From: Emmonsiellopsis sp. PD_33
Lineage: Eukaryota; Ascomycota; Eurotiomycetes; Onygenales; Ajellomycetaceae
Direction: 5' to 3'
NCBI GenBank assembly: GCA_032988165.1
Contig: JANTQF010000278.1
Span: 1 to 46,788, forward strand
Length of the DNA stretch: 46,788 bases
Part shown: positions 33,571 to 44,529 of the stretch, piece after piece
Layout of the letters: each line of letters begins with the position of its first letter
Position numbering within the stretch: the stretch's first letter is position 1
Made by a program: the position numbers and the translations under genes
Notes under the pieces: model-generated
The model's database searches: none
What the model saw: only the letters and a program-made list of their open reading frames with translations
What the model was told of the DNA's origin: nothing

Positions 33571-35565
33571 ATGGCTGAGCGCTACATCCCCGAGCATCGC
33601 CGCACCCAGTTTAAGGCCAAGAGCTCCTTCAAACCAGATGAACTCCGCCGTCGTCGCGAGGAGCAGCAGGTCGAGATCCGCAAGCAGAAGCGCGAAGAGA
33701 ACCTCGCCAAGCGGAGAGGCATCCAGACCCGTGATGGCGGCATCGGTGTGGGAGGAGGCTCCCTGCTGGCTGGCTCCGATAGCGAAGAGGAGGGCGGTGC
33801 CATAGAGAGCGAGGTATGTACACGATTTCTATTTGTTTTTCTCCGTTGTTGTGGGTTGTCTGCCTTTCGGTCTTGTTTTTCATTTTTCACTCGGTTTTCT
33901 CCTCTGCCCGCCTGCTTTGTATCATGCTGTGTATCATCCACACACAACGCGGGTTTTCTGGCGCATGTCTGGCGATGATAGGATGTGATCTCGTTCATTT
34001 GCTTCTGATATGGCGGACGACTTTGCTGCATTGATCGTTTGGATCGCATTTTTGTTGCAGGCCGTTGCTAACTCTCCTCCAGCTGAACGTCGAACTCCCG
34101 GAAATGGTCAAGGGTGTTTTCTCCGATCAAATTGACATGCAGATCCAAGCCACAACCAAATTTAGAAAACTCCTGTCCAAAGAGCGGAATCCTCCCATCG
34201 AGCGTGTCATCGAAACCGGTGTCGTCAGCCGCTTCGTCGAGTTCCTCCGTTCCCCGCACACCCTCGTCCAGTTTGAGGCTGCGTGGGCGTTGACAAACAT
34301 TGCCTCCGGGTCCGCACAGCAAACCCAGGTTGTTATCGAGGCCGGTGCCGTTCCCATCTTCGTCGAACTGCTGAGCAGCCACGAGCCCGATGTGCGGGAA
34401 CAGGCTGTCTGGGCTTTGGGTAACATTGCTGGAGACAGCCCTCAATGCCGTGATTTCGTTCTTGGTGCCGGTGCCCTTCGACCGCTCCTTGCCCTGATTG
34501 GTGATGGCCGTAAACTCAGCATGCTCAGGAATGCCACCTGGACGCTGAGCAACTTTTGCCGTGGAAAGAGTCCCCAGCCCGATTGGCCAACTGTATGTTC
34601 CCCCCCTCTCTCCTTTATTATCCAATCGCTAATCATCCCCCCGTGACTAGATCCTCCCCGCCCTGCCAATCCTCGCCAAGTTGGTGTATATGCTTGATGA
34701 TGAGGTCTTGATCGATGCCTGCTGGGCCATCTCTTACCTGTCCGATGGACAAAATGATAAAATCCAGGCCGTGATTGAAGCCGGAATCCCCCGCCGGTTG
34801 GTAGAGCTGTTGATGCATGCTTCCACCTCCGTTCAGACTCCCGCCCTGCGGTCTGTCGGCAACATTGTGACCGGTGATGACGTCCAAACGCAAGTGATTA
34901 TCAACTGCGGTGCTCTCCCTGCCCTACTCTCTCTCTTGAGCTCCACCAAGGATGGTATCCGAAAGGAGGCCTGCTGGACCATCTCCAACATCACTGCCGG
35001 TAACTCTACCCAGATCCAGGCTGTTATCGACGCCAACATCATCCCCCCCTTGATCAACCTCTTGTCCAACGGAGACTTCAAGACCCGAAAAGAAGCTTGC
35101 TGGGCCATCTCCAACGCCACCTCCGGTGGTCTGCAAAAGCCCGAACAGATCCGCTACCTCGTCTCGCAAGGATGCATCAAGCCTCTCTGCGACCTCCTCG
35201 CGTGCCCTGATAACAAGATCATCCAAGTTGCCCTCGATGGCCTGGAGAACATCCTCAAGGTCGGAGAGATGGACAAGGAGTCTGGACAGATGGGAGACGC
35301 CAGCGTGAACCGCTACGCTCTCTTCATCGAGGAGGCTGGTGGTATGGAGAAGATCCACGACTGCCAGAACAATGCCAACGAGGAAATTTACATGAAGGCT
35401 TACAACATCATCGAGCGATACTTCTCTGATGACGAGGAGGCCGGCGCTGACATTGAAGAGCTCGCGCCCCAACAAACACAGGCCGGTTTCACCCTGGGCA
35501 CCAACCAGCAACAACAAGCCGGACAATTCAACTTTGCCAACGGCGGAGACAGCATGGACATGTAA
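33571..35565 (+). CDS. kapA: Importin alpha (karyopherin alpha)
   Basis: Three exons, 33571..33813, 34083..34592 and 34651..35565, encode 555 residues. The N-terminal importin-beta-binding domain is rich in Arg/Lys (RRRREEQQVEIRKQKREEN, about 28-46). Ten armadillo repeats follow, with the conserved tryptophan/asparagine ladder visible as AAWALTNIASG, AVWALGNIAGD, ATWTLSNFCRG, ACWAISYLSDG, ACWTISNITAG and ACWAISNATSG. The tail is acidic and Gln/Asn-rich. The protein recognises classical nuclear localisation signals and, with importin beta, carries cargo into the nucleus. The 269 bp first intron is longer than the others here. An alternative AG 22 bp upstream in that intron would break the frame. 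Confidence 0.97.
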
Positions 35566-36930
35566 ATGTCAAACATCCTGTGGCCTAATTTGCATACCAC
35601 GACTTCTTGGTCCCATTCGATGGTACATTTCTCGTACTTCTAAAATCTTTCCTGCTTTGTTGCGTTCCAGCACCCAGTGAGATTTGCACTTTATGGATAC
35701 GGATGTTGCCAATAGTTCGTTTATTATCAGGCACGCTTTCACAAAATTCTAACATAAGCACGTCCCAAGCCCTTACCTTACGCACAGTACCTCTGATTAT
35801 ACTGCTTGTGTTAAGATTTTTCTTTTCCCCTTTTTGTGATGTACCTCTCACGATATACAAGATTCACCGTCATGTAATCCCCCAATCTACAACTTTCCAT
35901 GTCTTTACCCCCCTCTTATCTATTCCCCCCTACTTACTATCCATCCATCAAAACTCGAGCACATTCTATTCTATTTTTTTGCACACTTATCCACCTAGCA
36001 TGTTCAATACACCGGCGTAGTTCCATTTCTTATTTTTTTCACGGCTAGTGCTCCCTATTCTTCTTCGCGTGGGTGGCGGACTGGCCCCGACCAACGTCTG
36101 CCTCCCTTCCACCTCCAATCTTATTTCTCTAAATTCTTGCGGCAACTGAGTGATTAGTTGCTGAATAGGGATATGCCCCCTTATATCTACTCATCCTTTC
36201 GCCCACCATTCCCCCAACCCCCCCTTTTTCTTTTCTCTTTAGGTCTTTGGGTCGCGGACAATTTCAAGCTTTCTTTCTTTTCCTGTTCTTCCTTTTGCGT
36301 TTCGTCGCGTTGTGAGTGAGTTTTATGAGTTTTTATGAAGAAGAAGAAAAGAAAAATTTTATTATTTAAACAAAGTTCTTTTTTTACTTTTGTGTAAATG
36401 TGCAATGATTATCTTGTGCTTTTCTTCAGCAGTAAAGGTCATCTGAGAATAAATTTAAGCTGATTCTCTTATTCTTCTGCCCTTCCATAAGTTATCTGTC
36501 CATGTAGCCCCCATGATTAATTTCACCATCTAACCCTGTTGCCCAAGTAGTATCATTTTCATCTAATTATATAGAATGGGTATTTACTTGCTCGTGTGTT
36601 AAGGTACAAATAGATGAATGAACAGATAGATAGATGGTGATGGAAATGAAGAAAATAGTTTATTTACTTCTGATAACTCAGGTAGTTTACCCATAAGAGA
36701 GATACATTAGCTGATTTGACTAATGTGATTATGGGAAAGATTTCTGATACATAGTATATAAAATATGTATCAATCCATCCCATATTATCCTGTATCCCAA
36801 TCCTAATCCCACGGTTAAATTGGTTAATCCAACCAAGCACCCCCTTCCTTGCATGTATTTATCTATCTATCTCCGTATAAATCGATATCCACCCATCAAG
36901 ATAGATACTACATACATACATAGTTTTCTC
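35566..36930. other. Convergent spacer between importin alpha and amidase
   Basis: Both genes end here, leaving 1.37 kb. The DNA is T- and A-rich with CTTTCTTT runs near 36270 and CTAT runs near 36860. An open frame at 35607-36020 is hydrophobic only because of T-richness and resembles no family. I see nothing else. Confidence 0.6.
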
Positions 36931-38939
36931 CTATGCAAGCGCCTCCAAAACCACCTCGCCCATCATCAGCACCTTCTCCTCTTCCAGCCTGCGGCCGACA
37001 AGCTGCAAGCTGACGGGCATGGCGTGGACGGCGGCGGCGTTGTCTGGTTGGTTTTTGTCTTGTCAGTTGGGTTTCGTATATGACAGCGGGGTAAATAAAT
37101 AACTAACTACACCAAACAAGCAAACAAAGAAAGGGGGCGTTGAAAAAAGAAAAGAAAAAAAAATACTCACACTCAGCCTGCACATCCCCATCAACCTTGC
37201 TCAACGGCACCTCGTCCGCGGGCGCGGGCACATCCACCGCCGCATCCGCGCTGATTCCGGTCGGGAACGACAGACACGAGTAGTCGAGGATGTTGTACAC
37301 GCCCGTGTACGCGACGTGCTTGTAGCGGGTGTGTTCGACTGTTGCGAAGGGGCAGGTTGGGGCTATAGACAAACCAATCTGTTAGTATGTCGTCTGATAG
37401 ATAGGGAACTTGAAAACATACTCAACAGCCCGTCCAGTCCCTCGCACGCATTCCACCGCTCCATATATTCCCGCTGCAGCGTGTTGCGCTCGACATGCAG
37501 CGCCCAGAGCGCGCGCACGCCGCTGTCCTTTGCGCGCCCGTACCGGTCCATCTCTGGCCGGATGGGCTCGCCGGCGGAGGCGAGGATGTCTTGCACCGTC
37601 TTGCCGCCGTCGGAGAGGAAGAAGCGGTCCTGTGGGGTATTCTGTTAGAGTGTTTTCTTGGGATAGATAGAGCGTCTTAACAGTGAACGGGGGTTGGGGG
37701 TACACACCAAAATATCATTCCCCTCCGGATGCCCCGTCGACGGCCAATCTACAACCTCATGACCGGCCTTGCGCAGCTTCTCCACCGTCTCCCTCAGCGC
37801 GCGTCTTACCGGCGGCGTCGGCCGCACAATGCCATCATCCCACAGCACGGCCAGCTTCAGCTTCTGCTTGCGCTCCACGGCCCGCCAGGGGATGGGTATG
37901 CATTTGGGATCCTTCAGCCAGGGCTCGCTGTTCGTCACGGTCGAGGCGAAGAGCTTAATCCCCTCCAGCGTGGGCGCCATGGGCCCGTTGACGCTGAGAA
38001 CGGACTCTTGGCCTGCCAGGCCGGATTTCGTGAGGGAGTTGGGGAACCGCCCGAAGGACGGGCGCAGGGTGAAGATGCCGGTGCATGCGGCGGGGATGCG
38101 GAGGGAGCCGCCTGGACTTCCGTTAGGGATCTTGCTTTTATTTATCCCAGCATGAATGGAATGGGAGGGAATGGAATGGAATACACACCAATATCAGTCC
38201 CGACACCCAACGCGCTGCCCCCAAACACAATCAACGCCGACTCACCCCCCGACGACCCGCCACTGGTCAACAGCCGATTCCGCGGGTTCGTCGTGCGGCC
38301 GAAAACATTATTCACCGTCTCCGCAATCATCATCGCCGTCGGCACGTTCGTCTTGACATACAGCACCGCGCCCGCAGCGCGCAGCAGATCGACCAGCGTG
38401 CTGTTGTACGTGGCCGGGTCGTTGACCCAGGCCGTGAAGCCGAGCGACGAGTCCTTGCCGATGATGTTGAAGTTGTCCTTGAGCGAGACGGGGAGGCCGT
38501 GGAAGGGCCCGATGGGCTTGCCGGTGGCGGCGAAGTGGGCGTCCAGCGCCTTTGCGGACGCGAGGGCTTCGGGGAAGAGCGTTTCCGAGAGGCAGTTTGT
38601 CTGTGTTCTGTTTAGTATGGCTTCAATCATAAAGTTTTGAAACTATATCCGCCATACCAGCTGGTGAGCAGCAGCGGCTCTCTTGCAGAATGCGCGCGTC
38701 ACATTCTCCGCGCTCCAGACGCCCGTGGTCGTCTTCTCGAGGATCTGGACGGCGGTTGAGTTTGTGATTTCGAGCTCGGCGGGCGTGAACCAGCCGGATT
38801 CCGTGGGGAATGTGGTCACGTCGAGCTGGGATTGCGGCGGGAAGATGTCGGTTGGAATTATCCATTCGGAGGGGATGGAGGAGAGCAGTTCCTCCCGCTT
38901 CGCCGCGCCGACGGATTCCCAGGTCACTTCGCTGCGCAT
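36931..38939 (-). CDS. Amidase-signature family enzyme (acetamidase-like)
   Basis: Six exons, 38939..38658, 38600..38189, 38111..37708, 37629..37422, 37362..37171 and 37043..36931, encode 536 residues. The Ser-cisSer-Lys triad is complete: K135 in PVSLKDNF, S210 in GGSSGGE and S234 in TDIGGSLRIP, with the same spacing as in fatty acid amide hydrolase (75 and 24 residues). The C-terminus NAAAVHAMPVSLQLVGRRLEEEKVL is typical of fungal acetamidases. The enzyme should hydrolyse a carboxylic amide to the acid and ammonia. The substrate cannot be told, and there is no signal peptide or membrane segment. The second intron splits codon Gly232, two residues before the nucleophile. Several exons run from C-rich to G-rich on the coding strand. 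Confidence 0.93.
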
Positions 38940-39611
38940 TGTTGCTTTGTTTTATGAGGGTTATGGGGGGAAGAGTTAGTGTTATCTAGATGCTGGTTCT
39001 TTGGATTGGAGATGCGGTTAATTATGGTATCCCTGTCCTATACCAAACGGCTCACGATTGGATATCAACGGTATAGATTCAAGTTTCTATCTCCAGAAAC
39101 AAAAAATGGGGAGAGCGGAAAAGAAAAAGGAAAGGAAAAGAAACCACCAGCCAAGGACATATTAACCATGCTTTCATAAATGAGACAGCCCGCTATCAGC
39201 ACCCAGCAGTCAGTCCCATCCCGCGAATGACGACGGTGCCGAATCAACCGGCCGGACTCGCTCGCCAGGACCCAGGGCCCAGCACTCAATAATCCTATTT
39301 GCGCAGTGAGGCCGACAGCGCGGGCGGAAGTGGTCCCTTGCTTCTTCTGCCTCTGCCGGGCCAGAGACTGGGAATCCAGCCCAGCGCGGTGTGATAGGCT
39401 AGTTTTGCGCCCCGTCCGTCCCTGGGATGAGGAAGAGGAGGCCTGGCGAAACGAAACCCCGCATCGGAGGATTGCTTTTGCCATCTGGAGCTTTGCCTGG
39501 GAGTCTGGAGAGGGATCGAGGATTGGTAGCGCGGGGCATTGGGTGGGTTCGGTTCGGTTGAGATAGGCTGGATGGACCGCTGGAATCGCCGTTATCGGCT
39601 GGGGTTTATAC

Positions 39612-39636
39612 GTTAACTAGTCAATGGCTAGTTAAC
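39612..39636. repeat. Inverted repeat GTTAACTAG / CTAGTTAAC
   Basis: Perfect 9-bp arms at 39612-39620 and 39628-39636 have a 7-nt loop and are followed by TTAG repeats. It is upstream of the amidase promoter and has no known role. Confidence 0.8.
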
Positions 39637-41821
39637 TAACTTAGTTAGCTAGTTAGTTAGTTAGGTTTTAGTTGGCCAGCTAATCGGTGCCGGGATGAAG
39701 GTAATAATTCCCCGATGGCATCGTTTTATATAGATCTCTGCTGTATCAACTCACCTATTTCTATCTGTACCTACATACATCTCCCGTAACATCCAAGGCA
39801 CAACTCTACACAGTTTTACTTTAAACTACAGATCACAACCTCCCTCCCTCCTCTCTCACAACATCTGCCGGTCCATGTAACCTCCACACCCACCCACCGT
39901 CATGGTCGAGCGCCATAGCTCCCCGCAGCAAAGCAATCCGTCACACAGGCGCCCGGCAATTGCATTCAAGTTTCTTGAATTCCCACCCGCTGAATGGCTG
40001 CGCTGTGCTCCAACTCATCTCACCTCATCTCGTCTGTCGCCCATCCAATGCATACACATACATACATATCACAGTGCAGGGAGATCGATCCCCCATCTGC
40101 TCATCCGCTCATCAGCGCATGCTGCGGGTTCCCCATCCCGGGATTGAACCCGGTGTGGCGTTTTCAAATCTAAATCTAAACGGTCGTACAGACCCGGGGA
40201 CTCGCTGGGTTTGGTAGCCCTATCGCGGTTCCGGGCGGCGAGATCATATATGCTGTGATACATACATGCTCTAGATAGATAGATGGATGGATGGATGGAT
40301 GGGTAGGTAGAGGTGATTTATTGATCGACGGGGATTGGACTGGACTGGACTGGACTCAGTGGACTGGACTGGTCAGCGGCGTTTTATCGGGGATGGATGG
40401 ATGGATGTCATTGTAAGATTGAGTGAGGTTAATCTATTTATTAGACAAGCTAGTCTTGTACTACTACAAGTCCTCGAATGGGCATTTCGGCAGATTTTGC
40501 ATGTTCTCAATAGTATTGAGGTGACTATGTTGTTTGTACATTTAACTATGCTTTATTCGTCCCATCTCGCCAATCGCAGGTGGCAGGAAATTGATTTAGT
40601 TATATCCATCTATCAAATGCTGTAGACAAATTTGATGATATCTATTTTGTTGATTATTGCCTTATGCTATGTTCACTACGAACAAGTCACAATTCATCCA
40701 GTTAGTTATGACCCCCCTCCCCCCCGGATATGAATATCCCTTTCCATTTATTAGACAAAGAATCTCGGAACGAGAGGAGAGCACAGACAAAAAAAAAGAA
40801 TAGTCATGTGGTTGACTTCTAATAAGTAACCAGACATCCCCTAGTTAAGTATCGTTGGACCCGTATACAGGGAGGTGTTTGGCATGGCTTGTATGGAGTC
40901 GGTAGTTACCATGACTTTACTTTATTTTATTTCAATCTCCTGCATTGCATGCTGCTGTATGGGCAGTGCATTATTTATGTAGATAGATAGATGGGTAAAA
41001 CTAATGAAATGTTAACTGTCTATCTATCCTCCCTGCTGGTGATGGTGATACCCTGTTTGGCTTGTTTCATTCCGCGTTGATATCAAGAAACAAACACGGG
41101 ATGAACCGAGAAAAGCACTTCTGAATGATGGTTGTTTCTTTTTTCTTTTCAACTGGCTTTATGATTAATTCAACTGAAAAATAGGGTTATGGAAATTATC
41201 CCTTTTCAGCTCAACCATCAAGCTAGGTAGATAGGCAGATATGTAGGTACTTACGTACGTATATACATATATGCATACACAAGAGGAACAAATCGATTAA
41301 CTAGTGGTTAGTCACATCACCATCCATCCGCTTCTTCTGTCTGATCTGATCTGATCTGATCTGTTCCTATACACCGGATATCGGATATCCGAGTTGAATG
41401 AGAACGAGAACGTTGGAATGCGTGTGAGCATGTCTGTGCTGTGCTGGGCTGCGCCATTGCACGACAGAGCAGAGCAGAGCAGGGCAGGGCAGAGCACGGT
41501 TGGGGATTGGTATGGTGGGAGCTGCATGTTGGGGGTTGGTTGGGTAGGTTGGTGTAACTTACCATTGGCAGGTCGGCTGGGCTGGGGTTGGGTTGGGTTG
41601 GGTGTGGGTAGGGGTATAGGTATGTATAGGTAGGGTAATGGATGGATGGATGGATGGTTGAGTGTATTGGCATGTATTATGGGTAGATAGGTTGGGTGGT
41701 ATCGGGTGTAGAGGGGGGATTGGTTCGTCCGTCCACAGGACGAAGGATGAATAGTGACTAGATTCCTTCATAGTCATTTCTGGAGGGCAGAAACATCAAA
41801 TCCAACCAACCACCTGACTAA

Positions 41822-41901
41822 CCCGTACCCATACCCATACCCATATCCATACCCATACCCATACCCATACCCATATCCATACCCATATCCATATCCATAC
41901 C
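41822..41901 (-). repeat. Hexamer repeat (GGGTAT/GGATAT) directly after the F-box gene stop
   Basis: About 13 units of CCCATA and CCATAT on the plus strand read as GGGTAT/GGATAT in the minus-strand transcript. The first unit is 3 bp past the stop codon at 41905-41907, so the repeat opens the 3' untranslated region. It differs from the fungal telomere unit TTAGGG. Confidence 0.92.
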
Positions 41902-41904
41902 CTC

Positions 41905-43185
41905 TCAAGGACAGCCAGTGTAGTACGCATGCCCCTCATCAAACCACCCCGTAAACCCTTCCACCCAGAACGCCGAATCCTCCAGCGCCTGGCCCGGCAG
42001 CACAAGCCCTTCCCGCTCCGCCAATCCAGCCAAGCAGTCGACAAATTTCCTCCTCCCCTCCGTCCCCGCCTCTCCAAAATCCCCCTTCAACTTCCTCCAC
42101 AGCGCCCTGCTTCCCTCCTCCCACGCCTTGACGCCCGCCTTTCGCGCATCAAGCACAGCCTTCACCTCCGCAGGCGCGTGCTGGCAACACTCAGCCCCCC
42201 ACCTGTCATACCGGGTTACGTACCGACAGTCGCTGCGAATGTGATGCTCCCATTGCGCGCGCTGCGTGAACTTGTCAGCGCAATGGGGGGCTGGACAGTC
42301 GATCTGCGGGCCGGGGGAGTAGAGCGGGTGCGTTTGGGCGGCCAGCCAGTCGCAGCCGGCTTTATGGAGCGTGGCAAAACTTAGTGCCTCTTCCATGGCT
42401 AGGAACTCGGCTAGGGGGCCGGGGGTTCTCTGTCGATGCGGTATCCAAATGCGGTTGGGAGTCCAGTTATCGTCCACGACGACCCAGGATGGGGCTGGGG
42501 CTGGTTGTATTCGGAATAGTCTGTGGGTGCATAGTTGTATTCCGACGCGCTCTTTTTCGATCGCGATGAAGACTGTGAGGTGGGGAGGGGCTAGTTGTGC
42601 CACGGTGGCCATGGTGGAGTATGTCTCGTTATACTCGCCGTCAGCGGGGGGGAGGGGGGGGTAGGGGGAGTGAGACGTCAACACCACCTTTCGGAGCGAG
42701 GGGTATGACTGCTGGACTTGGTCCCAGAAACGGCGCGTTTGCTCTTCTGTCGTCTCCCGCCGTGAGGGGACGTGGTGAGTCGGAAGCTGCTCGAAGCTCG
42801 GCCCCATGAATCCTAGGTGAATCTCCAACTGTGTGACTTGGCTTGCGAACTGCGGGCAGTCGTAGATGTAGCCGGGTTCGTTGGTGATGATTCGCAGCCA
42901 GGAATCGCTGCAGCGGTACCAGACGTCATCTTGGTGTGTCCAGAAGAGCTGGGAGGTTTCCGCCCGGATAGAGGAGCTCGTGTGCATGAGCTGGAATAGA
43001 GTGGGGGGATCACAGAACTGGAAGATCAGAAAGGCGATCTCGCGTGGTAAGTCGGGGAATCGCCTGAATGAGTTCAGGGCTGGTGCTTGTAGAGCCGGAG
43101 TCAGGGTGGTGGGATAGACATAGGATCTGAACGGCTTTCGCGGAAAACCCGTCCTTGTCAGGCAGAGGTCAAGGTCCAGGGCCAT
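41905..43185 (-). CDS. F-box-like protein with Cys/His segment
   Basis: An intronless frame of 426 residues starts from ATG at 43185. Residues about 41-85 (RFPDLPREIAFLIFQFCDPPTLFQL, then HTSSSIRAETSQLFW) fit an F-box-like motif of the kind that recruits substrates to SCF ubiquitin ligases. The middle is unique to filamentous fungal proteins of this kind (DDNWTPNRIWIPHRQRT). A Cys/His segment near 295-320 (CPAPHC...HHIRSDC) could bind zinc. No leucine-rich or WD repeats are visible. The substrate is unknown. Coding-strand C-rich sequence turns G-rich in the last third. The gene is divergent from the MFS transporter, 1.34 kb away. Confidence 0.75.
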   Translation of the reverse strand: MALDLDLCLTRTGFPRKPFRSYVYPTTLTPALQAPALNSFRRFPDLPREIAFLIFQFCDPPTLFQLMHTSSSIRAETSQLFWTHQDDVWYRCSDSWLRIITNEPGYIYDCPQFASQVTQLEIHLGFMGPSFEQLPTHHVPSRRETTEEQTRRFWDQVQQSYPSLRKVVLTSHSPYPPLPPADGEYNETYSTMATVAQLAPPHLTVFIAIEKERVGIQLCTHRLFRIQPAPAPSWVVVDDNWTPNRIWIPHRQRTPGPLAEFLAMEEALSFATLHKAGCDWLAAQTHPLYSPGPQIDCPAPHCADKFTQRAQWEHHIRSDCRYVTRYDRWGAECCQHAPAEVKAVLDARKAGVKAWEEGSRALWRKLKGDFGEAGTEGRRKFVDCLAGLAEREGLVLPGQALEDSAFWVEGFTGWFDEGHAYYTGCP

Positions 43186-44529
43186 TATCAAGCACTGCTA
43201 ACTGAAATGATGCGTATCTGCTGTTTGGGATATCTGTATTTTCGTTCATCGTGTCGTCTCCCATCTTCAGCCGGGCCAGACATCTTCAGCGCGCCAACCA
43301 GATAGGCGCAGGAAGAGCGCGTTAATTAGAAACCGGCGTTTGCTTGCTCGCAGAGCTAGTTAGCTAGTTATGCCATGCCAACAGCTAATCCATAGCCAGG
43401 ATCAAGAATGGGGCATGCATGTCCACAGGCTACAGCCCCTATCCCCTATCCTGGCCATCGCAGGAACAGACTCCACTGCCACGTTGCGGGATGGATAGTC
43501 AACTATTTCAACGTTAGCGAGACTAGTTATCCCCGACTTTAATAAACGACGGACAGACCAGCCCGGCTGTAGGGGTTCGCGACAGAGACATGGGCTGATC
43601 CGACTGCTTGACAGAGCTACCAACCTTGAGCCCGCCATTGCAAGAGTTATTATATATGCTGTCTCTTGATATTGTCGAACAGCCACCCCCATTCTCCGCA
43701 TGGCCACGACGGAGGCTCGCCGAACACGGGCACCAAGATGAGAATATCGCCGACTGCGGCCCGCCGAAATCCTATCCCGCAAATTCTGCACCGTGATTTG
43801 ACGCCGTTCGCCGGCGAACCAACAAAGCGGATACGACCAGAACCTTGGGTGGGATCCAGGGCGCGCGAAGAATTTCGCTTAACTTGTGTTCCAGCAGAAG
43901 CGGCGGATGATAATCGAATTGACACACTGATTGCTCGAGTATGGGGAACCTGGCGAGGTCGGCGCTGTCATGGCCGTGGTGGGTTTCTTTGACTGCCGAG
44001 TCTCAGCTCCGCGATGGAGCGTGGAGAAGATAGGAATTAAATTGGAAGAGACAGTCTGGGGAATGGAGATACATAGAGAAGAGTATACAAGGGTGCTGTT
44101 CGGATAATAACCATGCATAGTTCGTAGATATAATAAAGATAGCTATCCCCTGCGCGTAGATAGCTGCTTTCTCCATCTTCAACCAGGGCTAGTTAAGCAG
44201 CTCTGACACGGACAGCCATCCACCAGCTAATAAATATTCCTTAGCTGATAACCAGCCCAAGCACAAGATAACCCTCTAGCTATCTAGCTCCAGGCTCTGG
44301 TCTTGTCAACTGCGGTTAAAGCCGAGGGTAATGAAGGGGCCGTATATAATATAACCATCCCAACGGCCTCCTCTTCGCCCCAGCTTCTCTCCACCTTCGC
44401 TCTGCTATCCCTCCTCTCCGCCGCTCTGCTCTCTGCTCTCTGCTCCCCGTTCCTTGGGGCTGCGACTTGACTAAGAGCGCGACTATCGCATCGCCTTGAT
44501 TGATCCCGGTTCACCGCGCTGTCGTCGCC
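43186..44529. other. Divergent promoter region between F-box gene and MFS gene
   Basis: It holds two promoters. A perfect 14-bp palindrome is at 43806-43819. Open frames at 43402-43992 in several frames have no recognisable domain. Several GATAGCTATC- and CTAGTTAG-like words occur at 43355-44290. Confidence 0.55.
43806..43819. promoter_or_regulatory. 14-bp palindrome GTTCGCCGGCGAAC
   Basis: It is a perfect palindrome about 620 bp from the F-box start and 710 bp from the MFS start. Its CCGG centre is compatible with a dimeric regulator, but no factor can be named. Confidence 0.4.

Larger units (their letters stand above)
38940..41904. other. 3 kb spacer between amidase promoter and F-box gene 3' end
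   Basis: The amidase promoter is at the left. Features include a perfect inverted repeat GTTAACTAG/CTAGTTAAC at 39612-39636 within TTAG-rich DNA, GGATGG and GGACT repeats near 40283-40360, a T-arm-like GGTTCAATCCC on the minus strand near 40141-40155 without a full tRNA fold, a CTGAT repeat near 41340-41362, a GAGCA/GGGCA repeat near 41466-41495 and the hexamer repeat at 41822-41901. I recognise no gene. Confidence 0.55.

Noticed and set aside
33151..33597. 148-codon minus-strand frame over the importin alpha start
   Set aside because: It is the antisense of the CT-rich leader and first codons of importin alpha.
35607..36020. Hydrophobic 137-codon frame downstream of importin alpha
   Set aside because: Hydrophobicity comes from T-rich DNA. 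There is no regular membrane-segment spacing and no family resemblance.
40130..40206. Possible tRNA on the minus strand with a GGTTCAATCCC T-arm (B-box-like)
   Set aside because: The T-stem pairs only with a 6-nt loop or one mismatch, the acceptor arms pair only with a bulge, and no D-arm or anticodon arm can be formed. At most it is a decayed tRNA-like sequence.
41822..41901. Telomere-like or subtelomeric repeat
   Set aside because: The unit is GGGTAT/GGATAT, not TTAGGG, and it is internal, between ordinary genes.
43186..43191. Start of the F-box-like protein two codons upstream of 43185
   Set aside because: The upstream codon is TTG. The first ATG in frame is at 43185.
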